Made by a program: the position numbers and the translations under genes. From Pseudomonas farris (GTDB taxonomy: Bacteria > Pseudomonadota > Gammaproteobacteria > Pseudomonadales > Pseudomonadaceae), in assembly GCF_019145235.1 (NCBI RefSeq), contig NZ_JAHSTV010000005.1, positions 186,001 to 250,000 of the forward strand: a stretch of DNA of 64,000 nt. Direction: 5' to 3'. Below, piece by piece: positions 8,650-17,645 of this stretch; within the stretch, counting starts at the first letter, position 1, and each line of letters opens with the position of its first letter. Below the pieces are notes generated by a model. That model made no database searches. It worked only from the letters and a program-made list of their open reading frames with translations, and was not told the origin of the DNA.

Positions 8650-9839
8650 TGCACCACCCCTTCAGCTTTCAGCCGTTCGATGTCCTGGTCAGTCAGGCCC
8701 AGCCCCGCGAGGATGTCGTCGGTGTGCTGACCCAGACTCGGTCCCGACCAGTTCACGCCGCCGGGGGTCTCGGACATTTTCGGTACGATGCCCGGCATCT
8801 TCACCGTGGCACCACCGGGCAGTTCGGCGCTGAGCAGCATGCCCCGCGCCTGATAGTGAGGATCGGCGACGATATCAGCCACCGAATAGATGCGCCCGGC
8901 CGGGACTTCGGCAGCTTCCAACGCCGACAGCACTTCGTCGATAGGTAGGCTGCTGGTCCAGTGAGTGATGGCGGCGTCGAGCACATTACTTTTGGCGGCG
9001 CGGCCATCGTTATGCGCAAACTCCGGCGCTTCGGCCAGATCGACCCGACCGATCACCGCCATCAGGCGCTTATAGATCGGGTCGCTGTTACCGGCGATCA
9101 CCACGTAAGCGCCGTCGGCGGTCAGATAAGTGTTGGACGGCGCGATACCCGGCAATGCCCCGCCGCTGCGCTCACGAACATGACCCAGCATGTCGTATTC
9201 CGGCACCAGGCTTTCCATCACGTTGAATACGCTTTCGGCCAAAGACACATCGACCACCTGCCCGCCGCCCTGCCCTGTCTTGACTCGCAGCAGCGACATC
9301 AAGGCGCCGATCACCGCATGCAGCGAAGCCAGCGAATCGCCGAGACTCACACCCACTCGGGCGGGCGGTGAACCGGGGGTGCCGGTGGTGTAGCGAATCC
9401 CGCCCATGGCCTCGCCGATTGCACCGAAACCCGGGCGATCACGGTACGGGCCGGTCTGGCCATAACCGGAAATACGCACCAGCGTCAGGTTGGGATTGAG
9501 AGCATGCAACACGTCCCAGCCCAGGCCGAGTTTTTCCAGGGCGCCGGGGCGCAGATTTTCGATCAGCACATCGGCGTCGGTCGCCAGTTGCTTGACCAGC
9601 TCGATGCCTTCGGGGGATTTCAGATTCAGCGCAAGGGACTTCTTGTTTCGCGATTGCAAGTACCACCACAACGAAGTGCCTTCGTGCAGCTTGCGCCATT
9701 TGCGCAGGGGATCGCCCTGGCCCATGGCTTCGATCTTGATCACTTCGGCGCCGAACTCGGCGAGCATGCGTGCTGCGAACGGCGCGGCAATCAGTGTGCC
9801 TATCTCGATCACTTTGATTGCACTCAAGGGGGCAGTCAT
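8646..9839 (-). CDS. CaiB/BaiF (class III) CoA transferase
   Basis: A 397-residue family III CoA transferase with an AGAGGT site before the ATG ending at 9839. Motifs: the N-terminal IEIGTLIAAPFAARMLAEFG, NLRPGALEKLGLGW, RISGYGQTGPY, and VSLGDSLASLHAVIGAL, in which the Asp corresponds to the catalytic aspartate of formyl-CoA transferase. It would move CoA from a donor (often succinyl-CoA) to an organic acid. Coupled by overlap to the HMGL-type lyase, it probably makes that enzyme's substrate. A divergent regulator is lacking; the LysR gene lies upstream in the same direction. Confidence 0.9.
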   Translation of the reverse strand: MTAPLSAIKVIEIGTLIAAPFAARMLAEFGAEVIKIEAMGQGDPLRKWRKLHEGTSLWWYLQSRNKKSLALNLKSPEGIELVKQLATDADVLIENLRPGALEKLGLGWDVLHALNPNLTLVRISGYGQTGPYRDRPGFGAIGEAMGGIRYTTGTPGSPPARVGVSLGDSLASLHAVIGALMSLLRVKTGQGGGQVVDVSLAESVFNVMESLVPEYDMLGHVRERSGGALPGIAPSNTYLTADGAYVVIAGNSDPIYKRLMAVIGRVDLAEAPEFAHNDGRAAKSNVLDAAITHWTSSLPIDEVLSALEAAEVPAGRIYSVADIVADPHYQARGMLLSAELPGGATVKMPGIVPKMSETPGGVNWSGPSLGQHTDDILAGLGLTDQDIERLKAEGVVQ

Positions 9840-9971
9840 CGCGGGGTACCTCTTGTTCTTGGAATATGAGCCAAGGCTAGAGGACCGAGGGGCAAGGAAT
9901 CCAACCTTCAGTTGGCAACGACCGTTCGCGAAACGCGAATGCTCGGCAGCAGAATTGCCGCGACCTTAAGT

Positions 9972-10060
9972 CCGCCATCGCGAGCAGGCTCGCTCCCACA
10001 GGGGATTTGTGAACACCGAAGATCAACTGTGGGAGCGAGCCTGCTCGCGATGAGGCCGGC
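9972..10060. repeat. REP doublet, 'gagcgagcctgctcgcga' variant
   Basis: Inverted pair of a second REP variant (gggagcgagcctgctcgcga) with a roughly 40-base middle. It lies between the LysR gene and the CoA-transferase gene. Confidence 0.85.
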
Positions 10061-10078
10061 CCATTCAATAGAGAACTG

Positions 10079-10987
10079 TCAGGCCTGACCGCGCAACTGC
10101 TCAAACAACATCCGGCTCACCGGCGACAGCCTCGCTTCATCGCGCACCACCAGAATCAACGCACGATCCGACCAGTCATCCGTCAGCGGCACCGCGTGCA
10201 AACCCAACGCCCGACCAAACAGTTCATAGGCCTTTTGCGGCAGGATGCCGATGCCCATGTTGGCCTGGACCATCCGGCACATGGCATCGAACCCCGGCAC
10301 ATGAATCCGCAGCCTCAGCACCTTACCGGCCTTGCGCGCGGCCGCATGGGTGCGCCTGTTGATGGAACTGGCGGCGTGCAAGCCGACGTAATCACTGCCC
10401 AGCGTGTCGGCAAAAGCCAGGGTCGAACGAGTCGCCAACGGATGATCGGACGGCATCAACACCATCAGTTTGTCCCGGCGATAAAGAACACTGTGCAGAC
10501 CTTTGACGTCACTGTCGCTGGAGCAGATCCCAAGGTCCGCGACGCCATCAAGCACGCCCTGAATCACCCCGCTGCTGGGGCGTTCTTCGAGGTCGGTCTT
10601 GACCTGCGGATGGCGCTCGGAAAAGTCCCGCAAGTCTTCAGGCAGGAACTGAATGATCGCCGACAGGTTGGCGAGCATTCGCACATAACCGCGTACACCG
10701 TGGCTATGCTCGCCCAGCTCAAGACCCATTTTCTCGACGTTGAACAGCATCTGCCGGGCGTGGTGCAGCAGGGTTTCACCGGCCGGCGTCAAGGTCATGC
10801 CCTTGGCCTGGCGCACGAACAGGCTGATGCCCAGCGCCTCCTCCAACTCCATCAAGCGCTTGCTGGCCGCCGACACCGCGATCGATTCGCGAGCAGCGGC
10901 ACGGGTCAAGGTGCCCTCTTCATGGACGGCCACAAACAGTTGGAGAGTGATCAGGTCGAGGCGGCGGATCAGGCTTTTTTGCAGCAT
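10079..10987 (-). CDS. LysR-family transcriptional regulator
   Basis: 302 residues from the ATG ending at 10987 (MLQKSLIRRLD). The N-terminal winged helix is clear (LITLQLFVAVHEEGTLTRAA, then SKRLMELEEALGISLFVR), followed by a periplasmic-binding-like effector domain. It resembles LysR proteins that stand next to CoA-transferase/lyase catabolic genes, and lies 240 bases upstream of the CaiB-type gene in the same direction. Control of the downstream module by an organic-acid inducer is inference. A longer in-frame start at 11059 lacks support. Confidence 0.88.
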   Translation of the reverse strand: MLQKSLIRRLDLITLQLFVAVHEEGTLTRAAARESIAVSAASKRLMELEEALGISLFVRQAKGMTLTPAGETLLHHARQMLFNVEKMGLELGEHSHGVRGYVRMLANLSAIIQFLPEDLRDFSERHPQVKTDLEERPSSGVIQGVLDGVADLGICSSDSDVKGLHSVLYRRDKLMVLMPSDHPLATRSTLAFADTLGSDYVGLHAASSINRRTHAAARKAGKVLRLRIHVPGFDAMCRMVQANMGIGILPQKAYELFGRALGLHAVPLTDDWSDRALILVVRDEARLSPVSRMLFEQLRGQA

Positions 10988-11319
10988 GGGAGGGCTCGAT
11001 GATTTCGGTTCGACTAAGTCGGCAGGATAGCCCGGTTTCGTTTCGTCCCCGCGATCCAATTACCCGACAGCACTTCAGGGCAGTTCACCGCACTCTGGAA
11101 TTCCATCGCGTTGAAGGAAAAGCTTTACGTTAATATCCGCCAGGTTTTTTTCACTTCGGCAGTGTTTTCCCCGGTGGTCGCACAAGGCAAGGCAGCCATC
11201 AGAATCACGTTGCGCGCCGACATGGAGACGACGCTGATACGCCATTTCTGCGAACTCATCAGCGAGCTTTTACGCACTCACGGCCGGGACATCGGCAGCT
11301 GAAACTCAGGGAAGATCAA
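10988..11319. other. Gene-poor gap between LysR and an MFS gene
   Basis: This 332-base divergent region should hold the promoters of the LysR gene and the MFS gene. A short TTG-started frame (11111-11302) crosses it but shows no family resemblance or ribosome site. I see no terminator or clear operator. Confidence 0.4.
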
Positions 11320-12486
11320 ATGAAGAGCAGCACCACCCTCCTCATCACCTGCTGCACGGTTTTTCTCGCTCAATTGGGCATGAGCATTTATCTGTCGGCG
11401 CTGCCGGAAATTGCCCGGGATTTAACCGCCGATGCCTCGCAGGTTTCATGGGGGCTGGCGGTGTATCTGATAGGCATGGCGCTGCCGATGCTGTTCTGGG
11501 GCAGCCTCGGTCAGCGCATTGGCCGCAAACCGGTGCTGCTCGCGGCACTCGGTATCTATGGGGTGGGCAACCTGGCCCTGCCGCTGGGCCAGACGCTGGA
11601 GTCATTCCTGTTTTTTCGACTGATTCAGGGTGTAGGCGCCAGCGGAATTTCGGTCATGGCCCGAGTGCTGATCCGCGACAGCTTTCACGGCGACCTGCTG
11701 GCCAAGGCATTGTCCTGGATATCGATTTCCTTTGTGGTGGCGCTGGGTATCGGCCAATACCTGGGGTCGATTATCCAGGTGGCGCTGGGTTGGCCGATGA
11801 TCTTCTACTTGTTGGGTGGCGTAAGCCTGTCGATGGCGGTGGTGGTGGCCCGACTCACGTTCCCGGTGCTGGCAGCAGAGAACACACTGTCATCCGCCTG
11901 GACGAGTTACTGGCACATTCTGGGTCATCGGGGCTTCCTGTTGCCGGCCCTTGTCGGCGGCGTGGGGTACGGGGTGATCGTCGCATTCAACACCGCGGCG
12001 CCGTTGATTCTGCAAGGCCCCTTCAACTGGTCGGCAGTGGAATACGGATTGTTGGGTTGGCCAATCAGCGCGGCCTATTTTCTCGGGGCTGTGGCGGTCA
12101 ATCGCTTTGTGTTGCGCACCGGTCAGCGCCATCTGATGACGGCAGGCGTTGGGCTGGTACTGGCGGGCTGCGCAGTCATGTTGCTGGGTAGCATCGCCGG
12201 TACGTCGATAGCGCTGCTGTTCTGGTTGCCCTATTGTTTTGCGGTGTTTGGCCAGTCGCTGAATTACCCGATCAGCCTGTCCCTGGCCAACGAAGGTTCG
12301 CCGGTTGGCGGTGCTTATGCGATGGCATTGAGCGGTTTCATTCACCAACTGATGGCCGCCACTATCGGCGGTATCGCCAGCCTGATAGCGAGCCAGCAGG
12401 CATGGCCATTGTCGCTGTTATGCACCTTGCTGGCCGTGGGCGCGCTGCTTTGCGTAGTGTTCGCGCCCGGCCGTCGAACCACTTAG
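11320..12486 (+). CDS. MFS drug-efflux-type transporter (Bcr/CflA-like)
   Basis: A 388-residue transporter with a CAGGGAAG site before the ATG. It has about twelve membrane segments. Motif A is recognisable as [15 protein letters not shown], and the N-terminal [12 protein letters not shown] plus [21 protein letters not shown] resemble the Bcr/CflA drug:H+ antiporter (DHA1) group. The substrate is unknown. Its stop codon overlaps the stop of the converging alcohol dehydrogenase gene, so no terminator separates them. Confidence 0.85.
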   Translation: MKSSTTLLITCCTVFLAQLGMSIYLSALPEIARDLTADASQVSWGLAVYLIGMALPMLFWGSLGQRIGRKPVLLAALGIYGVGNLALPLGQTLESFLFFRLIQGVGASGISVMARVLIRDSFHGDLLAKALSWISISFVVALGIGQYLGSIIQVALGWPMIFYLLGGVSLSMAVVVARLTFPVLAAENTLSSAWTSYWHILGHRGFLLPALVGGVGYGVIVAFNTAAPLILQGPFNWSAVEYGLLGWPISAAYFLGAVAVNRFVLRTGQRHLMTAGVGLVLAGCAVMLLGSIAGTSIALLFWLPYCFAVFGQSLNYPISLSLANEGSPVGGAYAMALSGFIHQLMAATIGGIASLIASQQAWPLSLLCTLLAVGALLCVVFAPGRRTT

Positions 12487-13631
12487 AACGCGTTGCGGAA
12501 AATCTCCTCGATCTGCCGCTGATCCGCCTTCCGTGGATTGGTCAGTCCACAGGCGTCTTTCAAGGCATTGGTGGCAAGCACCGGAATGTCGTTGAGCCGG
12601 GCACCGAGCTCGCGTAAACCGGCGGGGATTTCCACGTCCTTGGCCAGGTTGCGAATGGCCGCGATGGCTGCCTGAGCGCCCTCTTCCGGGCTGAACCCGC
12701 GAATGTCGGCGCCCATCGCGCGGGCAACATCGGTCAGGCGGTCGGCGCAGACCAGCGCGTTGAAACTTTGCACATGAGGCAGCAACACCGCATTGCACAC
12801 GCCATGGGGCAAGTCGTAGAAACCGCCCAACTGGTGGGCCATTGCGTGAACGTAGCCAAGGGACGCGTTGTTGAACGCCATACCCGCCATGAACTGCGCG
12901 TAAGCCATGTTTTCCCGCGCGATCATGTCACTGCCGTCGCGTACGGCCAGACGCAGGTTATTGCTGATCAAAGTGATGGCTTTCAGCGCACAGGCATCGG
13001 TAATCGGGTTGGCCGCCGTGGAGACGTAGGCTTCGATGGCGTGGGTCAGAGCGTCCATGCCAGTGGCGGCCGTCAGGCTCTTGGGCATGGCGACCATCAG
13101 CGCCGGATCGTTGACTGACAGCAGCGGTGTGACGTTGCGATCGACGATGGCCATTTTCACGTGACGGGACTCGTCGGTGATGATGCAAAAACGGGTCATC
13201 TCGCTGGCGGTACCGGCGGTGGTGTTGATCGCGATCAACGGCATTTGCGGTTTGGCCGACTGATCGACACCTTCGTAGTCACGAATTGTCCCACCGTTTG
13301 TGGCGCACAACGCGATGCCCTTGGCGCAGTCGTGAGGCGAACCGCCGCCCAGCGACACCACGAAATCACAGCGACTTTCCTTGAGCAGGCCCAGGCCAAG
13401 TTCGACGTTGGCGATGCTCGGATTCGGCTTGGCGCCGTCGAAGATCACCGAGTCGATGTCCTGGATCGCCAGTTTCTCGGCAATCATCGTTGCCACGCCA
13501 GCCTTGGCCAGCCCGGTGTCGGTGACGATCAGCGCCTTGCGAAAACCATACTTGCGAATGGCGTCCATGGCTTCGTCGAGGCAACCGGTGCCCATGATGT
13601 TCACAGCGGGGATGAAAAACGTACTGCTCAT
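12483..13631 (-). CDS. Iron-dependent alcohol dehydrogenase (YiaY/ErcA-like)
   Basis: 382 residues from the ATG ending at 13631 (AGGAG site). Group III, Fe-containing ADH. The NAD-binding [14 protein letters not shown] motif and the metal-binding set (Asp and His in [15 protein letters not shown]; two His in [18 protein letters not shown]) are all present, so it should be active. It begins [18 protein letters not shown], as in the YiaY/AdhB subgroup oxidising short primary alcohols or L-threonine. It is a single gene; its stop codon overlaps that of the converging MFS gene. Confidence 0.9.
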   Translation of the reverse strand: MSSTFFIPAVNIMGTGCLDEAMDAIRKYGFRKALIVTDTGLAKAGVATMIAEKLAIQDIDSVIFDGAKPNPSIANVELGLGLLKESRCDFVVSLGGGSPHDCAKGIALCATNGGTIRDYEGVDQSAKPQMPLIAINTTAGTASEMTRFCIITDESRHVKMAIVDRNVTPLLSVNDPALMVAMPKSLTAATGMDALTHAIEAYVSTAANPITDACALKAITLISNNLRLAVRDGSDMIARENMAYAQFMAGMAFNNASLGYVHAMAHQLGGFYDLPHGVCNAVLLPHVQSFNALVCADRLTDVARAMGADIRGFSPEEGAQAAIAAIRNLAKDVEIPAGLRELGARLNDIPVLATNALKDACGLTNPRKADQRQIEEIFRNAF

Positions 13632-13787
13632 GCGCGAGTCTCCTGGCTGAAGCCGAATCAACAGCACCGATCCGGCGGGTGCGCACAGGATCGACCCATT
13701 AGTCGCGCGGTAACTTGATCTGGCTCAAGTCCGGGTCGTGATAAAGTCGCCGTCCATCAGACCTTTTGCTTTGAGACAACGAACGCA

Positions 13788-14807
13788 ATGACCGATTTCC
13801 AGGATGTCGATGCCCAACTTGAAGACTGGAACGCCTTGCGCACCACCGCCTCTTTCGGCGGCCTGCTGGTGGGTAACGGTGCCAGTCGTGCGGTATGGGA
13901 CGACTTCGGCTATGACTCGCTGTTCGAAAACGCCCGCACGGTTGAAGAAAAGCCTCTGAGCCAATCCGAACTGAGCGTGTTCGACGCGATGCAAACGCGC
14001 AGTTTCGAACAAGTGCTTGGGGCGCTGAAAACCACCAGCCGGGTCAACAAGGCGTTGGCCGTCAGCTCTGCCGCGCCGCGCAACCGCTATTACGCGATCA
14101 AGGAAGCGCTGATCAACACCGTGCATGCGGTGCATATCCCTTGGCGATTGGTGGTGCCCTCGACGCTGGCGACGATCAATCAGGAACTGGGCAGCTATCG
14201 AACGGTGTTCACCACCAATTACGACTTGCTCAACTACTGGGCAATCCAGCACCGGCCTGACGCTATTACCGATCTGTTTCAAGGCACCGAGCCGCGCTTT
14301 GATCTGAGCATCACCGCGACAGACAAAACCCGGCTGCTGTACCTGCACGGCGGCCTGCATCTGGTGCGCAATCAGGACGGCACAGCGCGCAAATTGATGT
14401 CGACCGAAGGTACGTTGCTGGGCAGTTTCGCCATCAACAATACGATCAAGACCCTCGATGACGTGCCGCTGTTCGTCACCGAAGGTCCGACCCAGGACAA
14501 GCTCAAAACCATTCGCAGCTCGGATTACCTGTCGTTCTGCTACGACCAGTTACTGGGCCATGGCGATGGGCTGTGCATCTTCGGACACGCCCTTGGCGAG
14601 CAGGACAGTCACATCATTCATGCATTGCGCCAGGCGAAGCCGAAGACAGCGGCGATCTCGATTTACCCGCGCAGTAAAGCGTTCATCCAGCATCAGAAGC
14701 GACATTACACGAAGGTGTTTGAGGGGACGGGAGTGGAGCTGCGTTTTTTTGATTCGAAGACGCATGCGCTCGGTAGTCCCAAGCTGACCGTACCGGTCGA
14801 GGTTTAG
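13788..14807 (+). CDS. DUF4917 protein with SIR2-like motifs
   Basis: A 339-residue soluble protein that I match to DUF4917. Four spaced motifs resemble SIR2-like NAD-binding domains: LLVGNGAS (residues 26-33), FTTNYDLL (141-148), LLYLHGGLHL (183-192) and CIFGHALGEQDSHI (263-276). SIR2-like domains of this kind occur in phage-defence NADases, and in those proteins the Asn and His of the TNYD and HG motifs are catalytic. Here both are kept. No second domain is visible. The gene is monocistronic, diverges from the alcohol dehydrogenase gene, and is followed by a REP pair. NADase or defence function is inference. Confidence 0.7.
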   Translation: MTDFQDVDAQLEDWNALRTTASFGGLLVGNGASRAVWDDFGYDSLFENARTVEEKPLSQSELSVFDAMQTRSFEQVLGALKTTSRVNKALAVSSAAPRNRYYAIKEALINTVHAVHIPWRLVVPSTLATINQELGSYRTVFTTNYDLLNYWAIQHRPDAITDLFQGTEPRFDLSITATDKTRLLYLHGGLHLVRNQDGTARKLMSTEGTLLGSFAINNTIKTLDDVPLFVTEGPTQDKLKTIRSSDYLSFCYDQLLGHGDGLCIFGHALGEQDSHIIHALRQAKPKTAAISIYPRSKAFIQHQKRHYTKVFEGTGVELRFFDSKTHALGSPKLTVPVEV

Positions 14808-14824
14808 CGGCGCCCGCCGAACCT

Positions 14825-14916
14825 ATGTGGGAGCGGGCTTGCTCGCGAAGGGGGCTTAACATTCAATGAAGATACTGAATGTCAGACCGCTTTCGCGAGC
14901 AAGCCCGCTCCCACAG
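14825..14916. repeat. REP doublet (REPIN)
   Basis: Inverted pair of gggagcgggcttgctcgc between two converging genes. Confidence 0.85.
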
Positions 14917-14948
14917 GGGATGTGTATTGGACTTATCAAGCGGTGTGT

Positions 14949-15293
14949 TTAGAGCACCGGCAAGGTCTTGTCCTTGATCACCGTGGTCGGGCCGTTGGCT
15001 TTGACGCTGGCGATGCCTTTATCCCTCGCGGCGTCCGATGAGTAGGATTCGCTGCTGCCGATGATCTCGTGGTTACCGGCCTTCAGGTTGAAGTAAGGAT
15101 GACCGTCCTTGGTGGTTTTTTTCTCGTAGCGTTCGTCCAGCGGACTGTTGGCCTGAACCGAGGCGATACCGCCATCGGCCGCACCGCGAGAGGTATACAG
15201 CTCACTGGTCAGAATGGTTTCGGCATTGGCCGCTTTCAACACAAACTTGAACTGACCGTTGCTGGTTTTGCTCACTTCGTACCATCCAGACAT
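14949..15293 (-). CDS. YegP-like protein, two DUF1508 repeats
   Basis: A 114-residue protein with a GGAG site. Two tandem DUF1508/YegP repeats are visible: GWYEVSKTSNGQFKFVLKAA with ETILTSELYTS, then a second copy with HPYFNLKAGNHEIIGSSESY. YegP proteins are small alpha/beta cytosolic proteins of unknown biochemical role, common in proteobacteria. It stands between REP elements of two variants and shows no operon partner. Confidence 0.88.
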   Translation of the reverse strand: MSGWYEVSKTSNGQFKFVLKAANAETILTSELYTSRGAADGGIASVQANSPLDERYEKKTTKDGHPYFNLKAGNHEIIGSSESYSSDAARDKGIASVKANGPTTVIKDKTLPVL

Positions 15294-15369
15294 GCTTTTT
15301 CTCCTTGGCGATTGAGAGGTTTCGCGCTTCAGAGTAAAGACCAGCTTGCTGCTTCTGTCGCCTGTACCG

Positions 15370-15454
15370 CCGCCATCGCGAGCAGGCTCGCTCCCACAGT
15401 GAGATTGTGTACATCAATCCATTGTGGGAGCGAGCCTGCTCGCGATGAGGCCGG
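15370..15454. repeat. REP doublet, 'gagcgagcctgctcgcga' variant
   Basis: Inverted pair of the second REP variant, the same as at 9972-10060, between the YegP gene and the RHH gene. Confidence 0.85.
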
Positions 15455-15475
15455 CAAAGCCACCACAACACCTCG

Positions 15476-15781
15476 CTATTTCACCGCAGCCCGCACTACT
15501 GATAACTCAGGTGTCTGCACCCGTCTCTGGCTCAGGTAGCGCATACAGCTAACCCGCAAGAACGAGGCGAAATTCACCACTTCGCCGCGGTAGTCCATCA
15601 CCTCTTCATACAGCTTGGCGATCAACTGATTGGTGGTCATGCCGTCGACCTCGGCGATTTCGCTGAGGATGTCCCAGAACTGATTCTCCAGCCGCAGGGT
15701 GGTCACCACCCCGCAGATGCGCAGCGAGCGGGAGCGCGACTCGTAGAGAATCGGATCGGCCTTGACGTAGAGCTCGCACAT
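15476..15781 (-). CDS. Ribbon-helix-helix domain protein
   Basis: 101 residues from the ATG ending at 15781, 15 bases after the DJ-1/PfpI gene, so the two are probably one operon. The segment RSRSLRICGVVTTLRLENQFWDILSEIA followed by GMTTNQLIAKLYEEV fits the RHH_4 family (PF13467), a beta-strand plus two helices DNA-binding fold. Such proteins are often annotated as arylsulfate sulfotransferase-like by error. It could be a small regulator of the operon; no target is visible. Confidence 0.8.
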   Translation of the reverse strand: MCELYVKADPILYESRSRSLRICGVVTTLRLENQFWDILSEIAEVDGMTTNQLIAKLYEEVMDYRGEVVNFASFLRVSCMRYLSQRRVQTPELSVVRAAVK

Positions 15782-15795
15782 GGACAGGTCCCTCG

Positions 15796-16377
15796 TTACA
15801 GCGTGATTTTGGTGCCCAGCAACCCGAGGAAACCGGCCAGCCAGCTCGGATGCGCCGGCCAGGCCGGTGCAGTGGCCAGATTGCCTTGAACGTGACCTTC
15901 CGTCACCGGGATATCGATGAACGTGCCGCCAGCCAGGCGCACTTCCGGAGCACATGCCGGATAGGCGCTGCACTCGCGGCCTTCAAGAATGCCTGCCGCG
16001 GCCAACAGTTGCGCACCGTGACACACCGCGGCGATAGGTTTGCCAGCCTTGTCGAACGCTCGCACCAGGTCCAGGACTTTTTCGTTCAGGCGCAGGTACT
16101 CCGGCGCACGACCGCCCGGCACCAGCAGCGCGTCATAGTCCGCCGCCTCTACCTTGGCGAAATCGAAGTTCAGGGCAAACAGGTGACCGGGTTTTTCGCT
16201 GTAGGTCTGGTCGCCTTCGAAGTCATGGATCGCTGTGCGCACGGTCTGGCCGGCGGTTTTGTCCGGGCAAACGGCATGCACCGTGTGGCCGACCATCAGC
16301 AGTGCCTGGAACGGCACCATCACTTCGTAGTCTTCGACGTAATCGCCGACCAGCATCAGAATTTTTTTAGCCGCCAT
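15796..16377 (-). CDS. DJ-1/PfpI family protein
   Basis: A 193-residue single-domain protein with an AGAGGAG site. The nucleophile elbow [10 protein letters not shown] holds the reactive Cys-His pair and the Glu of GDYVEDYEV is the expected partner. Members act as glyoxalase/deglycase-like or chaperone enzymes, and protease activity is rare. Length and the [11 protein letters not shown] motif suit the PfpI subgroup. It is the first gene of a two-gene unit with the RHH protein. Confidence 0.9.
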   Translation of the reverse strand: MAAKKILMLVGDYVEDYEVMVPFQALLMVGHTVHAVCPDKTAGQTVRTAIHDFEGDQTYSEKPGHLFALNFDFAKVEAADYDALLVPGGRAPEYLRLNEKVLDLVRAFDKAGKPIAAVCHGAQLLAAAGILEGRECSAYPACAPEVRLAGGTFIDIPVTEGHVQGNLATAPAWPAHPSWLAGFLGLLGTKITL

Positions 16378-16486
16378 GGGGAGGACTCCTCTGGGAAATG
16401 CGTGGGCATGCAGGAGTATTCAAGGTAGTCCTTATCCGGCGGGGTGGGTAATAACCAGCTACTACCTGATGGACCGCGTTATCGTT

Positions 16487-16577
16487 CTTCGCGGGCAAGC
16501 CACGCTCCCACAGGTTTTGCATCTGCCGCAAGAACGGCACAAGACCTGTGGGAGCGGGCTTGCCCGCGAAAGCGTCC
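16487..16577. repeat. REP doublet, 'gggcaagc' variant
   Basis: Inverted pair in which the core reads gggcttgcccgc rather than gggcttgctcgc, located in the divergent gap between the PfpI and EamA genes. The remaining gap (16378-16680) holds no other recognisable element. Confidence 0.8.
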
Positions 16578-16680
16578 GCAAACTGTACGCCTATCTTTGC
16601 GCCTAGCTGTAACAGCGGCATACCCAGCGTTTGTGGCTAGATGAAGACTCTTCCCGCCACCCTCGATTCTGGTTGCCATC

Positions 16681-17586
16681 ATGTCCTCGCGCGAAAACAT
16701 CGGCATGGCCCTCGGCCTGCTCGGCGTCGTTATCTTCAGCCTGACCCTGCCCTTCACACGGATCGTCGTGCAGGAACTTCATCCCCTGCTCAACGGCCTC
16801 GGCCGTGCGCTGTTCGCGGCGATTCCGGCAGCGTTGCTATTGCTGTGGCACCGTGAAAAATGGCCCACGTGGAAACAGATAAAAGGCCTGACGCTGGTGA
16901 TCGCCGGGGTCATCCTTGGTTTCCCGGTGCTGTCGGCTTGGGCCATGCAGACCTTGCCCGCCTCTCATGGAGCACTGGTCAACGGCTTGCAACCGCTGTG
17001 CGTGGCGCTGTATGCCGCGTGGCTGTCTCATGAGCGACCATCGAAAGCCTTCTGGGCCTGCGCGGCGTTGGGCAGTGCGTTGGTGCTCGGTTATGCATTG
17101 ATCAGCGGCGCGGGCAGCATTCAGGCCGGTGATTTGCTGATGCTCGGCGCGATTGCCGTGGGTGGCCTGGGTTATGCCGAAGGCGGCCGGTTGGCCAAGG
17201 AGATGGGCGGCTGGCAGGTGATCTGCTGGGCACTGGTGCTGTCGACGCCGCTGCTGATCGGACCGGTGCTGTACCTGGCGCTGCAACATCAAGGCGAAAT
17301 TTCGGCCAAAACCTGGTGGGCGTTTGGTTACGTCTCGCTGTTTTCACAGTTCATCGGGTTCTTTGCCTGGTACGCCGGGTTGGCCATGGGTGGCATTGCC
17401 CGGGTCAGCCAGATCCAGTTACTGCAGATCTTCTTCACGATCGCGTTTTCGGCGTTGTTCTTCGGTGAGCATGTCGAGCCGATTACCTGGCTGTTCGCGG
17501 CCGGGGTGATCGTGACGGTGATGTTGGGGCGCAAGACGGCAGTCAAATCAAATGTGGGAGCGGGCTTGCTCGCGAAGGGGGCTTAA
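16681..17586 (+). CDS. EamA/DMT family transporter
   Basis: A 301-residue protein of ten hydrophobic segments arranged as two EamA repeats (about 7-140 and 150-285). The drug/metabolite transporter superfamily exports amino acids, metabolites or drugs. No ribosome site is obvious before the ATG. The last eleven or so residues ([11 protein letters not shown]) are encoded by a REP element that has replaced or displaced the original stop codon, since the frame reads straight into the repeat. Substrate unknown. Confidence 0.85.
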   Translation: MSSRENIGMALGLLGVVIFSLTLPFTRIVVQELHPLLNGLGRALFAAIPAALLLLWHREKWPTWKQIKGLTLVIAGVILGFPVLSAWAMQTLPASHGALVNGLQPLCVALYAAWLSHERPSKAFWACAALGSALVLGYALISGAGSIQAGDLLMLGAIAVGGLGYAEGGRLAKEMGGWQVICWALVLSTPLLIGPVLYLALQHQGEISAKTWWAFGYVSLFSQFIGFFAWYAGLAMGGIARVSQIQLLQIFFTIAFSALFFGEHVEPITWLFAAGVIVTVMLGRKTAVKSNVGAGLLAKGA

Positions 17587-17643
17587 TATTCAACGAAGAT
17601 GTTGAATGTCAAACCTCTTTCGCGAGCAAGCCCGCTCCCACAG
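17551..17643. repeat. REP doublet overlapping the 3' end of a coding sequence
   Basis: Inverted pair of gggagcgggcttgctcgc. The left unit lies inside the EamA coding frame and supplies its C-terminus and stop; the right unit ends a few bases before the stop of the converging methyltransferase gene. Confidence 0.85.
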
Positions 17644-17645
17644 GA

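Noticed and set aside
11111..11302. 63-codon TTG-started frame upstream of the Bcr-like MFS gene
   Set aside because: No ribosome site, no recognisable family and a rare start codon; better read as promoter region.
12483..12486. Possible frameshift or fusion between the MFS and alcohol dehydrogenase genes
   Set aside because: The genes are convergent and only their stop codons overlap (TTAG); both products are of normal length.
15476..15973. A longer 165-codon version of the RHH protein
   Set aside because: The extra N-terminal part is the shadow of the PfpI gene in another frame; a start at 15781 gives a complete RHH domain.
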